From Azospirillum sp. TSO22-1 (GTDB lineage: Bacteria; Pseudomonadota; Alphaproteobacteria; Azospirillales; Azospirillaceae), in NCBI RefSeq assembly GCF_003116015.1, contig NZ_LGQZ01000099.1, forward strand, positions 1 to 41,072: 41,072 bases of DNA. Direction: 5' to 3'. The notes below the pieces were generated by a model. That model made no database searches. It saw only the letters and a program-made list of their open reading frames with translations, and was not told where the DNA came from. This document shows positions 16,019 to 24,830 of this stretch, piece after piece; the first letter of the stretch is position 1; every line of letters starts with the position of its first letter. The translations under genes were made by a program, and so were the position numbers.

Positions 16019-16778
16019 GGGTCCCCCGCAGGAATTCGAAGCCGATGCGGCCGGCGAACTCGGGTCCGGCCTCGCGCACGCGGGCGTGCACGCGGTCGAG
16101 CGCCGCGCGGTAGACGCGGTGCGGCCTGTCGGTGCCGGGCGGCACGCGGATGCCGAGCACGCGGAACAGGTCGTCGCCGAACGACTGCCCCATCGGCTCG
16201 CTCTCCAGGCCGAGTTCCTGCGCCACGAACGCTTGGTAGACGTAGACCGCGCGCTCGTCGCGCAGGCGTTCCGGGTCGAGGTCGTCGACGCCGCGCGGGT
16301 ACAGCGTCGGGGCCGCCTGATAGAGCGCCGCGAAGGCCTGTCGGCTGGCGGACTCGGCGGTGTCGATGACGCGCTGGAGGGCGGCGATGCCCAGCTCCAG
16401 GAAGCCGGTCCACTGCGCCCACTCCTCCTCCGTCGCCGTTTCGGCGATGCGGCCGCGCAGGTCGGCGCAGCGCTCCAGCAGCGGGCCGAGCGTGCTCTCG
16501 GCGCTGCGCGCCATCCACAGCAGGGTGATCGCCGTGCGCTCCAGCGGCAGCACGGCGTCGGGCGCCGCCTCGGCGGCGATCTGGGCGGCGGTCCACTCGA
16601 CGCGGCCGGCCCACTCGTTGACGCTCGTTGCATAGGCACGCGCGGCGTCGGCGCGGCGCTTGAGGTCGGCCAGCCGGTCCGGCGCCAGGACGCCGGGGAC
16701 GAAGTCCGGCAGCGCGCGCAACGCCTCGGGCGGGCGCATGACGGCGGCGATGTCGGAGGCTCGCAGGGGGTTCGTCAT
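16008..16778 (-). CDS. Uncharacterised helical protein between nadE and a HEPN-like gene
   Basis: 256 residues, no signal peptide, no clear membrane helix, predicted mainly alpha-helical with several acidic stretches (for example ATEEEWAQWTGFLELG and PERLRDERAVYVYQAF). I do not recognise a family or catalytic motif. The start at 16778 lies 7 bases after the nadE stop and the 3' end overlaps the HEPN-like gene by 11 bases, so the three genes are very probably one transcript. Base composition and codon use match the neighbours, so there is no sign of recent transfer. The tight coupling to the HEPN-like gene suggests that the two products act together. Confidence 0.7.
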   Translation of the reverse strand: MTNPLRASDIAAVMRPPEALRALPDFVPGVLAPDRLADLKRRADAARAYATSVNEWAGRVEWTAAQIAAEAAPDAVLPLERTAITLLWMARSAESTLGPLLERCADLRGRIAETATEEEWAQWTGFLELGIAALQRVIDTAESASRQAFAALYQAAPTLYPRGVDDLDPERLRDERAVYVYQAFVAQELGLESEPMGQSFGDDLFRVLGIRVPPGTDRPHRVYRAALDRVHARVREAGPEFAGRIGFEFLRGTHAS

Positions 16779-16785
16779 GGCCGCC

Positions 16786-18450
16786 TCACACGACGCTGGT
16801 GAAGCCGTTGGTGATCGGGTAGCGGCGGTCGCGGTTGAAGATCCGCCGCGTGATCTTCACCCCCGGCGGCGCCTGCCGGCGCTTGTATTCGGCCAGGTGC
16901 AGCATGCGCCAGACCTTGTTGACCGTCTCCGCCGCGTGGCCGCGGGCGACGATGTCGGGGATGCTCAGGTCCTGCTCCACCAGGCATTCCAGGATGTCGT
17001 CCAGCACCTCGTAGGGCGGCAGCGAGTCCTGGTCCTTCTGGTTGGGGCGCAGCTCGGCGGTCGGGGCCTTGGTCAGGATGCGCTCCGGCACCACGCGGCC
17101 GGCGGGTCCCCGGGCGTTCGGCGGCAGGTGCCCGTTGCGCCAGCGGCACAGGCCGTACACCGTCATCTTGTAGACGTCCTTGAGGATGGCGTAGCCGCCG
17201 CACATGTCGCCGTACAGCGTGGAGTAGCCGACCGACAGCTCCGACTTGTTTCCGGTGGACAGCACCATGGCGCCGAACTTGTTGGACAGCGCCATCAGCG
17301 TCATGCCGCGGGCGCGGGCCTGGATGTTTTCCTCGGTGATGTCGGGATCGCGGCCGGCGAAGGCCGGGGCGAGCATGTGGGTGAACGCCTCCATCGCCGG
17401 CACGATGGGGATGGTGTCGATGCGGCAGCCCAGCAGCTCCGCCGCCTCGGCCGCGTCGTCCAGGCTGTCCTGCGAGGTGTAGGGCGAGGGCATCATCACG
17501 CAGTGCACGCGGTCCGGCCCCAGCGCGTCCACCGCGATGGCGGCGGAGAGCGCCGAGTCGATGCCGCCGGACATGCCGAGGATGACGCCGGGGAAGCGGT
17601 TCTTGTTGACGTAGTCCTTGAGGCCCAGCACCAGCGCCTCGTAGATGCCGGCCAGCCCCTCGGCCGGCCTGGCGATCTCGCCCTCGGCGCAGGTCCAGCG
17701 GTCGTCCGCCCCGCGCTCCCAGCGGGTGAGCAGCAGGTGCTCGGCGAAGCTCGGCGCCTGGGCCTTGAGGGCGCGGTCGCCGTCCAGCGCGAAGGAGGCG
17801 CCGTCGAACACCAACTCGTCCTGGCCGCCCACCTGGTTGACGTAGAGCAGCGGCAGCCCGGTCTCGGTCACCCGCTGCACCGCCAGCTGCAGGCGGCGGT
17901 CGAGCTTGTCGGCCTCGTAGGGGCTGCCGTTCGGGACGACGAGGATCTCCGCGCCGGTCTCCACCAGCGTCTCGGCGGCGTCGGGGGTCCACATGTCCTC
18001 GCAGACCATCACGCCCAGCCGCACGCCGCGAAAGTTGATCGGCCCGGGCAGCGGGCCGGAGGCGAACACGCGCTTCTCGTCGAAGACGCCGTAGTTCGGC
18101 AGGTCGTGCTTGTAGCGCACCGCCGCCACCTTGCCGCCGTCCAGCAGCAACGCCGCGTTGTAGGTCCGGCCGCCGTCGCGCCAGGGGGCGCCCACCAGCA
18201 CGGCGGGGCCGCCGTCGGCGGTCTCCTCGGCGAACGCGGTCACCGCGCGCTCCACCGTGTCGAGGAAGAAGGGTTTCAGCACCAGATCTTCCGGCGGGTA
18301 GCCGCAGACCACCAGCTCGGTGAACACCACGAGGTCGGCGCCGCGCGCCGCCGCTTCGGCCCGCGCGGTGCGGATGCGGTCGATGTTGGCGGGGATGGCG
18401 CCCATGGTCGGGTTGATCTGGGCAAGCGCGATGGACAGGCGGTCGGTCAT
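16786..18450 (-). CDS. nadE: Glutamine-dependent NAD+ synthetase
   Basis: 554 residues in two domains. The N-terminal nitrilase-type glutaminase has the Glu45-Lys114-Cys150 triad (FTELVVCG, VRYKHDLPN, GVMVCEDMW). The C-terminal ATP-PPi synthetase has the P-loop SGGIDSA at 294-300 and STGNKSELSVGY further on. It makes NAD+ from nicotinate adenine dinucleotide with ATP and glutamine-derived ammonia, the last step of NAD synthesis; nadD at 39.3 kb makes its substrate. The start at 18450 gives the family opening MTDRLSIALAQINPTMG. The gene diverges from the FAD/Rieske gene and leads the operon with the two unknown genes. Confidence 0.96.
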   Translation of the reverse strand: MTDRLSIALAQINPTMGAIPANIDRIRTARAEAAARGADLVVFTELVVCGYPPEDLVLKPFFLDTVERAVTAFAEETADGGPAVLVGAPWRDGGRTYNAALLLDGGKVAAVRYKHDLPNYGVFDEKRVFASGPLPGPINFRGVRLGVMVCEDMWTPDAAETLVETGAEILVVPNGSPYEADKLDRRLQLAVQRVTETGLPLLYVNQVGGQDELVFDGASFALDGDRALKAQAPSFAEHLLLTRWERGADDRWTCAEGEIARPAEGLAGIYEALVLGLKDYVNKNRFPGVILGMSGGIDSALSAAIAVDALGPDRVHCVMMPSPYTSQDSLDDAAEAAELLGCRIDTIPIVPAMEAFTHMLAPAFAGRDPDITEENIQARARGMTLMALSNKFGAMVLSTGNKSELSVGYSTLYGDMCGGYAILKDVYKMTVYGLCRWRNGHLPPNARGPAGRVVPERILTKAPTAELRPNQKDQDSLPPYEVLDDILECLVEQDLSIPDIVARGHAAETVNKVWRMLHLAEYKRRQAPPGVKITRRIFNRDRRYPITNGFTSVV

Positions 18451-18568
18451 TCTCTGCGTTCCGTTCCCGAAGGACAGCGGAGCCTAGCAGCCGGCGCGGC
18501 GCCGCGAAAGGCCCGGAACCCGCCTCGACCGGTGCTGTTTGCAGAGAGGCAGCAGCAGGAGGCAGACC

Positions 18569-20110
18569 ATGCAGGGTTCCGGCTCGACCACATCGGTGTG
18601 GATGGCGACGGCGACGACGCCGCAGAGCACCGTCGACCCGCAGAGCGTGCGGCCCGACGTGGTGGTGATCGGCGCTGGCATCGCCGGGGCCAGCGTCGCC
18701 TATTTCCTCCAGCGCTCGGGCAAGACGGTCCTGCTGCTCGACGACGGCGCGCCGGGCGACGGCGAGACCGGGCGCACCACCGCGCACCTCTCCAACGCCA
18801 TCGACGACCGCTTCACCGAGATCGAACGCCTGCACGGCCGGGAGGGCGCGCGCCTCGCCGCCGAGAGCCACGGCGCGGCCATCGACGCCATCGAGCGGAT
18901 CTGCCGCGAGGAGGGCATCGCCTGCGACTTCGCCCGCCTGGACGGCTGGCTGATGGCCGCCCCCGGCCAGGACCCGGCCGAGATGGACAAGGAGCTGGCG
19001 GCCGCGCACCGCGCCGGCCTGACCGGCGTCGAGAAGCACGACCACGCGCCGGGCATCGCGCATCCCGGCCCGGCGCTGCGCTTCCCGGACCAGGGTATGC
19101 TCCACCCGCTGAAATACCTGTCGGGGCTGGTCGAGGCGTTCCGCAGGCGCGGCGGCACGCTGGCCACCGGCGCGCACGTCACCACGCTGGAGGAGATCAC
19201 CGACGGGGTGCGCGTGCACATCCACGGCGGCGCCGTCGATGCCAAGGCGGTGGTGGTCGCCACCAACGCGCCGATCAGCGACCGCGTCGCCATCCATTCC
19301 AAGCAGGCGCCCTACCGCACCTACGTCCTCGGCCTGAAGGTGGCGCGCGACGCGCTGCCGACCGCGCTGTGGTGGGACGACCTGGATCCCTACCATTACG
19401 TGCGCCTCCAATCGGAGAGCGACCACGCCGTGCTGATCGTCGGCGGCGAGGACCACAAGACCGGCGAGGCCGACGACATGGACCTGCGCTACGCCCGGCT
19501 GGAGGCCTGGACGCGCGAGCACTTCCCGATGGCCGGCGAGGTGCAGTACCGCTGGTCCGGACAGGTGATGGAGCCGTTCGACGGCCTCGCCTTCATCGGC
19601 CGCGACCCGGCGCACTGGGGGCACGTGTTCATCGTCACCGGCGACAGCGGCATGGGCATGACGCACGGCACGCTGGCCGGCCTGATGCTGTGCGAGCTGG
19701 TGCACGGCCACGACCACCCCTGGGCGACGCTGTACGACCCCTCGCGCAAGATGATCCGCAAGCTGGGCACCTACCTGCGCGAGAACCTCGACGCCGCCCG
19801 CCATCTGGCGCGCACCGCCTTCGGCCCGTCCGACGTGGACTCCGAGGATCGGATCAAGCCCGGCGAGGGCGCCATCATGAAGACCTTCGCCCGGCCGGTG
19901 GCGGTCTACCGCGACGAGCAGGGGCACCTGCACCGGATGTCGGCGGTCTGCCCGCACCTGAAGTGCACGGTGGAATGGAACTCCGGCGAGAAGACCTGGG
20001 ACTGCCCCTGCCACGGCTCCCGCTTCGCCTGCGACGGCGCGGTGCTGAACGGCCCGGCGACGTCGGCGCTCGCCAGGGTCGGGCAGGAGGTGGACGGGCG
20101 CGTCAAGTGA
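18569..20110 (+). CDS. FAD-dependent oxidoreductase fused to a C-terminal Rieske domain
   Basis: 513 residues. A DAO-type FAD domain starts with VVVIGAGIAGASVAYFLQ (about residues 31-48) and ends with FIVTGDSGMGMTHGTLAG. A C-terminal Rieske [2Fe-2S] domain has ligands Cys461/His463 (CPH) and Cys479/His482 (CPCH). This architecture is known in amine/amino-acid-type oxidases of many bacteria, and the Rieske centre probably passes electrons to or from FAD; the substrate is unknown. The ATG at 18569 has a perfect AGGAGG with a 6-base spacer. It is cytoplasmic, with no signal peptide. It diverges from nadE and is followed 56 bases later by an NTF2-like gene in the same direction. Confidence 0.88.
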   Translation: MQGSGSTTSVWMATATTPQSTVDPQSVRPDVVVIGAGIAGASVAYFLQRSGKTVLLLDDGAPGDGETGRTTAHLSNAIDDRFTEIERLHGREGARLAAESHGAAIDAIERICREEGIACDFARLDGWLMAAPGQDPAEMDKELAAAHRAGLTGVEKHDHAPGIAHPGPALRFPDQGMLHPLKYLSGLVEAFRRRGGTLATGAHVTTLEEITDGVRVHIHGGAVDAKAVVVATNAPISDRVAIHSKQAPYRTYVLGLKVARDALPTALWWDDLDPYHYVRLQSESDHAVLIVGGEDHKTGEADDMDLRYARLEAWTREHFPMAGEVQYRWSGQVMEPFDGLAFIGRDPAHWGHVFIVTGDSGMGMTHGTLAGLMLCELVHGHDHPWATLYDPSRKMIRKLGTYLRENLDAARHLARTAFGPSDVDSEDRIKPGEGAIMKTFARPVAVYRDEQGHLHRMSAVCPHLKCTVEWNSGEKTWDCPCHGSRFACDGAVLNGPATSALARVGQEVDGRVK

Positions 20111-20166
20111 GCTTGCGGGAACGCCGTCGATCCGACACCATGCGGGACGATGGAGGATCCGCCCGC

Positions 20167-20580
20167 ATGACCGCCCAAACCACCGATGGCGACGCCGTCC
20201 TGGCGCTCAACCAAGCCTTCTACCGCGCCTTCGCCAGCCTGGACTTCGCCGCCATGGACGCGCTGTGGGCGCGGCATCTGCCGGTGGCCTGCCTGCATCC
20301 GGGCTGGACGCTGCTGATGGGGCGCGAGACGGTGATGGACAGCTGGCGCGCCCTCCTCGCCGGGCCGCAGCCGCCATCCATCCATCCGCGCAACGAGCAG
20401 GTGGTGATGCTCGGCGACACCGCGCTGGTGCTGTGCGAGGAGGTGATGCCGGGCAACGTCTGCGTCGCCTCCAACCTGTTCGCCCGCGAGGAGGGCGCCT
20501 GGCGCCTCGTGCACCATCAGGCGGGACCGCTGGCGCCGGCGGCGGAGCGCGGCCCCACCCCGGCACGGCGCCTGCACTGA
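20167..20580 (+). CDS. NTF2/SnoaL-like protein
   Basis: 137 residues. ALNQAFYRAFASLDFAAMDA and LWARHLPVACLHPGW, followed by GRETVMDSWRALL and a C-terminal strand with WRLVHHQAGPL, are the layout of the SnoaL-like/DUF4440 branch of the NTF2 fold: a small cone-shaped cytoplasmic domain that binds or turns over small ligands. No specific activity can be assigned. GGAGGA lies 9 bases before the ATG. It is 56 bases after the FAD/Rieske gene and may share its transcript, so it could act on the same substrate. The stop is 4 bases from the stop of the converging serine hydrolase gene. Confidence 0.8.
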   Translation: MTAQTTDGDAVLALNQAFYRAFASLDFAAMDALWARHLPVACLHPGWTLLMGRETVMDSWRALLAGPQPPSIHPRNEQVVMLGDTALVLCEEVMPGNVCVASNLFAREEGAWRLVHHQAGPLAPAAERGPTPARRLH

Positions 20581-20584
20581 GCGG

Positions 20585-21751
20585 CTAATTCCCTTCGAAG
20601 GTCCGCAGCACGTCGATGGCGACCTTGTCGGCGACGGTGCGTTCCGGGTCGGTATTGGTCAGCGCCACCACCGCCCAGCGGTGCGCCCGCGACACCGCCA
20701 TGTAGGCGTTGAAGCCGCCCGTGGCGCCGGAGTGCCAGTAGATCGGCGTGCCGTCGCGAGCCCACGCCACGAACCAGCCCAGCGCCATCGCCCCGTGCCC
20801 CAGGCTGCCGGGATCGACCAGCGAGGGCCCCTGCACCTGCACGGTCTGCGCCAGCGCCAGCGTGCCCACGGTGTCGGCGCCGCAGCCGCCGGGGCAGTCG
20901 CCCATGTTGACGCGCAGCCACCGCAGCAGGTCGTCGGCGGTGGAGTACAGGCCGAAGGAGGGCAGCATGGCCGGCGCCTCCCAGTCCGGCACTTCCGAGC
21001 CCCGGGCGTGGCCGACCGCCTTGCGGGCGCGCTGCTCGGCGCTGAGGCGGAAGGTGGTGTCCCGGAGGCCGAAGCGGTCGATGACGATGCGCTTCAGCAA
21101 TTCCTCGTAGCTGGTGCCGGTGGCGGTGGACAGCGCCTCGCCCAGCACCGCCATGCCGACGTTGGAGTAACGGAAGCGCGTGCCCGGCGGCACCGGCAGC
21201 TCGTAGCCGGCGAGCCACGCGTCCACCTCGCCCGGGGTCAGCGGCTTGTAGGGGTTGCGCGGGTCCTCCAGGCGCGACCAGGAGAAGTTCGGCGTCTCCG
21301 GCACGTTGGGCAGGCCGGCGGTGTGCGTCGCCAGATCGACCAGCCGGATCGGCCGCCCCTCGTAGGCCGGCACGTGCGGCGTCTGACGCAGGTGGCGGTC
21401 CAGCGGGTCGGTGGCGGCCACCGCGCCGGCGCGGATCAGCTCGGCCAGGATGGTGCCGGTGAACGGCTTGGTCAGCGAGGCGATCTGGAAGACCGTCCGG
21501 CCGTCGGGCCGCGGGCCGCCGCGCCGTCCGGTGCTGCCGTAGCCGGTGACCACCGTGCGCCCCTGGTGCATCACGCCGACCACCAGCCCGCCCCCGGTCG
21601 CCCCCGCCTCGGCCAGCCGCGCCAGGGCGGCGCGGTCGACCACCTCCTGGACCCGTTCCTGAGACCGTTCCAGATTGAGCGCCGACGCCGCGGGCGCCAA
21701 GCCCACCGAAGCCGCCAGCGCAAGCCCGAATCCCATCGCCGCCGCCCGCAT
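20585..21751 (-). CDS. Exported beta-lactamase-fold serine hydrolase
   Basis: 388 residues. A Sec signal peptide (cleavage near ASA-LN, residue 24) is followed by a class C beta-lactamase/penicillin-binding-like domain. Nucleophile Ser92 and Lys95 lie in SLTK, Tyr195-Ser-Asn in RYSNVG, and HSGATGG takes the place of the KTG box. HSG-type members are mostly peptidases or esterases rather than antibiotic-destroying enzymes, so resistance is not inferred. It is periplasmic. GGAGCTGTGG precedes the ATG at 21751. An alternative start at 21736 would leave the signal intact. It faces the NTF2-like gene tail-to-tail with a 4-base gap and diverges from gtrA. Confidence 0.9.
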   Translation of the reverse strand: MRAAAMGFGLALAASVGLAPAASALNLERSQERVQEVVDRAALARLAEAGATGGGLVVGVMHQGRTVVTGYGSTGRRGGPRPDGRTVFQIASLTKPFTGTILAELIRAGAVAATDPLDRHLRQTPHVPAYEGRPIRLVDLATHTAGLPNVPETPNFSWSRLEDPRNPYKPLTPGEVDAWLAGYELPVPPGTRFRYSNVGMAVLGEALSTATGTSYEELLKRIVIDRFGLRDTTFRLSAEQRARKAVGHARGSEVPDWEAPAMLPSFGLYSTADDLLRWLRVNMGDCPGGCGADTVGTLALAQTVQVQGPSLVDPGSLGHGAMALGWFVAWARDGTPIYWHSGATGGFNAYMAVSRAHRWAVVALTNTDPERTVADKVAIDVLRTFEGN

Positions 21752-21966
21752 TCCACAGCTCCCGTCCTGGGTCGCTGGTGGACAGTGGGGAGCGGCGGGT
21801 CCGGCCGGGATTCACGCGTCGGGCGATCCCCCCACAGCGCGCGGGGCGCCGGTCGACGCACCTCGCGGGCGGGGTGGCGGGTAACCCTTTTCGCCCGGCC
21901 GCTCTGGCCGCTGGACAGGCGGGGGATGCCGGGCTAGGACGAAGGCCCGACGGGGCACGCGGCAGG

Positions 21967-22383
21967 ATGATGACGGCGCTGGAGCAGATCAGGCAGTTCG
22001 CGATGTTCGTGGTGGTCGGCTGCGCCGCCGCGGTCGGGCATTACGGGCTGCTGGTGGCGCTGGTCGAACTGGCGGGAGCGCCGGCCGTGCCGGCCTCGGC
22101 CGCGGGGTTCGTCGTCGGCGGGGTCATCAGCTATCTGCTGAACTACCGCTTCGTGTTCGACAGCGCCGGGCAGCACCTGCCGACCGCGGGCAAGTTCGTG
22201 GCGGTGGCCGTCACCGGCCTGGCGCTCAACAGCGCGATCATGTGGGTGCTGACGCACTGGGCGGCGCTGCACTACCTGCTGGCGCAGGTCACCGCGACCG
22301 GCACGGTGATGCTGTGGAGCTACGGCGCCAACCGCTTCTGGACCTTCGGCAGGCCGGTCAGGCCGGACGCCCCACCAGCGTGA
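21967..22383 (+). CDS. GtrA-family membrane protein
   Basis: 138 residues with four membrane helices (about 10-28, 38-57, 74-93 and 104-121). FVVVGCAAAVGHYGLL, SYLLNYRFVFDS after helix 2 and ANRFWTFGRP at the end are the GtrA pattern. GtrA proteins are thought to flip polyprenyl-phosphate-linked sugars across the inner membrane for surface glycan modification. The expected partner, a GtrB-type glycosyltransferase, lies at 24.8-25.9 kb on the other strand. Two ATG codons, at 21967 and 21970, are possible; GGCAGG lies just upstream. The last 26 bases overlap the converging methyltransferase gene. Confidence 0.88.
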   Translation: MMTALEQIRQFAMFVVVGCAAAVGHYGLLVALVELAGAPAVPASAAGFVVGGVISYLLNYRFVFDSAGQHLPTAGKFVAVAVTGLALNSAIMWVLTHWAALHYLLAQVTATGTVMLWSYGANRFWTFGRPVRPDAPPA

Positions 22384-23047
22384 AGCGGTGCGGCGTCGGG
22401 CCGATGTTGGCCGGCAGCCGCTCGACCGTGAAGCCGGACCGCTCCAGCACCGCCGACAGCTCCCCGGGCGTGTAGGTGGAGAAGCCGACCTGCTGGCGGA
22501 CGCGCCGGTAGTCGGACAGCGCCATGCGCACGATGCCGCCCAGCGCCGCCATCAGGAAGCCGTGCCGCGCCGCGAACTCCAGCTGGCTGCGCACGTCGCG
22601 CAGCATCGGCGTGCCGGTCGCCACCACGTCGGCCAGCATCAGCCGCCCGCCCGGCGCCAGCAGATCCCGCCAGCGTGCCAGCAGCCCCGGCAGATCGTCC
22701 TTGGCGATGTATTGGAGCACGGAGACCACCGTCACCAGATCGACGCTGCCCGCCGGCTGCGCCGCCAGCGCGGCCTCGTCCAGCACCCGCACCCGCGGCT
22801 GCCCGCCCAGGCGCGCCGCCAGCTTCCGCCGCACCGAGGGGGCGCCGTCGAACAGCAGCACCTGCCCGCAGGCCCGCGCCATCGCCCCAGCGCCCAGCGC
22901 CTCGCCGCAGCCGAAGTCGAGCACCGTGCCGCCCGACGGCAGGTGCGGCATCAGGTCCTGCGTGATGCGGTCGAAGTGCGCCTCCAGATTGCGCTGGTCG
23001 GCGTAGATGGCGTTGGGACGATCCCAGAAGTCGATCCACAAGGTCAC
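22358..23047 (-). CDS. SAM-dependent methyltransferase
   Basis: 229 residues. TVLDFGCGEALG (about residues 39-50) is the class I SAM-binding motif I, DGAPSVRRKL follows in the motif II region, and DLVTVVSVLQYI and LAPGGRLMLADVV are motifs IV-V. Substrate unknown. The start is a GTG at 23047 with GGGGAGGG 6 bases upstream; in-frame ATG codons farther up (to 23221) run into the 3' end of the glycosyltransferase gene. The ribosome-binding site forms the end of an 11-bp hairpin (see 23054-23084). It follows the two glycosyltransferase genes on the same strand, so methylation of a lipid-linked or surface sugar is a reasonable guess. Its 3' end overlaps gtrA. Confidence 0.85.
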   Translation of the reverse strand: MTLWIDFWDRPNAIYADQRNLEAHFDRITQDLMPHLPSGGTVLDFGCGEALGAGAMARACGQVLLFDGAPSVRRKLAARLGGQPRVRVLDEAALAAQPAGSVDLVTVVSVLQYIAKDDLPGLLARWRDLLAPGGRLMLADVVATGTPMLRDVRSQLEFAARHGFLMAALGGIVRMALSDYRRVRQQVGFSTYTPGELSAVLERSGFTVERLPANIGPTPHRFTLVGRPA

Positions 23048-23053
23048 GGCGCC

Positions 23054-23084
23054 CTCCCCTGTCGCGCGAACGGCGACAGGGGAG
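23054..23084 (-). promoter_or_regulatory. Hairpin holding the methyltransferase ribosome-binding site
   Basis: On the minus strand CTCCCCTGTCG (23084-23074) pairs perfectly over 11 bp with CGACAGGGGAG (23064-23054). The 3' arm ends in GGGGAG, the Shine-Dalgarno sequence for the GTG at 23047. It could block translation, or act as the terminator of the glycosyltransferase genes. Confidence 0.6.
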
Positions 23085-23138
23085 TATGACCGATGTCTTA
23101 ACGGATGATCAACCCGCCGGATCTTCCTATCCGTCTCA

Positions 23139-24830
23139 TCAATGGGCGTCCGTCTGGGCGCCCGCCCGCAGCTTCCGCTCCGGCGGACGGCGGTCCTTGA
23201 CGATGGAGAGCGGCACGCCATCGGCGTTGATCTCCAGGATCGGCTGGCCGTCCAGCAGGTCGGGGCAGCGGCGCACCTGGGTGAACGCCATGAAGAAATC
23301 GGCGCGCCGCCAGTCCGGGTCCTTGTCCACCAGCTTCAGCCACGGCGGCAGGTCGTAGCGCACCGCCAGCGGGTTGCCGCACACCGAGAGCGTGTAGGTG
23401 GTCTGCGGCGCGGCGCCGTTGTTCTCGCGCTCGACGAAGGCGATCAGCTCCTGCGTCGCCTCGTGCAGCGAGTTGCCCCAGTAGTCCAGCTCGAACTTGC
23501 CCACGGCGCCACGCAGGCCGCCGATGAACTTGTTGTAGTAGACGTACTGGTTGGGATGCATGCTGGCGAGCTGCCAGAGATAGACCACGCCCAGCACCGT
23601 CAGCGCCCCGGCGAAGACGTGCCCGGCGCGCCGCCCCCACTGCTCGGCCACCGACCAGCCGCGGTCGGCGGCGTAGGCGGCCATCACCGCCATCGGCGGG
23701 ATGACGAACAGGAAGTGGCGGATGCCGTTGTAGATGGTCGGCCGCATCAGCATGAAGACGACGATCGGCACGAAGGCGCCGAGCACCGTCGGCACCCAGG
23801 TGACCGCCACGTGCCGGCGCCACGGCTGCGATTCCAGGCGCAGCAGCGCCACCGCGCCCATCAGCACCGCGACGCCGAGGCCGACCACCAGCGCCTCCGG
23901 CAGCTTCACCGCCAGATACATCGGCACGTAGGAGGCGGGCGGGTCGCTGGACAGCACGTTCTGGCCGTTCAGCAGCGTGATGATCTTCAGCGGCACGCGC
24001 GAGAAGGCGGCCAGCGCCTCCAGCGGGTTCAGCGGGTTCAGCACCGCCCACGGCCAGAACACCGCCATCACCACGTAGGCGATCGGCAGCGCCGGCAGCA
24101 GGATCAGCGCCGACAGCCGGGCGTCGTGCAGCATCTGCTTGCGCCCTTCCAGATGCCACACCACGCCGAGGTGCAGCAGCAGCGCCAGCCCCAGGTAGAA
24201 CACCCCGAACACCGCGCCGACCCGGATGCCCAGCGCCAGGCCGAGCATCAGCCCGAACTTCCACGCAGCCGAGCGGCTGGGCCTGGGCATCTGCTGCAGG
24301 ATGCGGGTGGCGAAGTACAGCATCCACACCATGCCGGCCGCGAACGGCACGTCCTTGGTGTTGTTGAACATCGCGCCGTAATAGACGCCGCACAGCGCCA
24401 GCCCCGCCGCCGCCAGGAAGCCGGCGCGCGGGCCGGCCAGCGCGCGGCCGAGCCGCCAGGTACCGGCGATGCCGACCACGCCGATCAGGCCGCACAGCAG
24501 GTGGCGGGTGGCGTATTCGTCGAAGGGCGAGACCGGGATCAGCACGGCGACCGCCAGGTCGAACAGCCCGCCGTACAGGTACAGGTCCTTGAAATGGAAG
24601 GCGGAGTGGTCCTGGAACCCCGACAGGTAGAAGGACAGCAGCTCCTTGCCGTAGATGTGCTGCACCTCCTCGTCGGTGGTGATGCCGTAGTCCTGGAAGG
24701 ACAGCACGACCAGCACCAGCATGCCGAGCAGCAGCACGCGGGCCAGCTGGTCCCACACCGTGCCGTAGTCCATGCCGGCGCGCGCGCCGGCGCGGATCGC
24801 GGGGTCCGTCGGGAAGACCTGATAGTTCAC
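23139..24830 (-). CDS. Large membrane glycosyltransferase (GT39/PMT-like)
   Basis: 563 residues. About eleven membrane helices occupy residues 28-440, followed by a soluble tail of about 125 residues. The first periplasmic loop carries acidic residues in YGITTDEEVQHIYGKE, as in the Asp/Glu active site of GT-C enzymes that use polyprenyl-phosphate sugars (GT39, ArnT and Gtr types). Likely role: transfer of a sugar from undecaprenyl phosphate to a periplasmic acceptor. The GTG start at 24830 overlaps the TGA of the upstream gene (GTGA) and has GGAGG 7 bases upstream, so the two are translationally coupled. An internal ATG about 20 codons later is less likely. Confidence 0.85.
   Translation of the reverse strand: MNYQVFPTDPAIRAGARAGMDYGTVWDQLARVLLLGMLVLVVLSFQDYGITTDEEVQHIYGKELLSFYLSGFQDHSAFHFKDLYLYGGLFDLAVAVLIPVSPFDEYATRHLLCGLIGVVGIAGTWRLGRALAGPRAGFLAAAGLALCGVYYGAMFNNTKDVPFAAGMVWMLYFATRILQQMPRPSRSAAWKFGLMLGLALGIRVGAVFGVFYLGLALLLHLGVVWHLEGRKQMLHDARLSALILLPALPIAYVVMAVFWPWAVLNPLNPLEALAAFSRVPLKIITLLNGQNVLSSDPPASYVPMYLAVKLPEALVVGLGVAVLMGAVALLRLESQPWRRHVAVTWVPTVLGAFVPIVVFMLMRPTIYNGIRHFLFVIPPMAVMAAYAADRGWSVAEQWGRRAGHVFAGALTVLGVVYLWQLASMHPNQYVYYNKFIGGLRGAVGKFELDYWGNSLHEATQELIAFVERENNGAAPQTTYTLSVCGNPLAVRYDLPPWLKLVDKDPDWRRADFFMAFTQVRRCPDLLDGQPILEINADGVPLSIVKDRRPPERKLRAGAQTDAH

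Noticed and set aside
16660..20580. Very long open frames on both strands across nadE and the FAD/Rieske gene
   Set aside because: Composition is Arg/Gly/Ala/His-rich with no domain; nadE and the FAD/Rieske protein explain the region fully.
20585..21751. Antibiotic-resistance beta-lactamase
   Set aside because: It has the SxxK/YxN fold, but HSG in place of KTG and a general serine-hydrolase look; resistance cannot be inferred.
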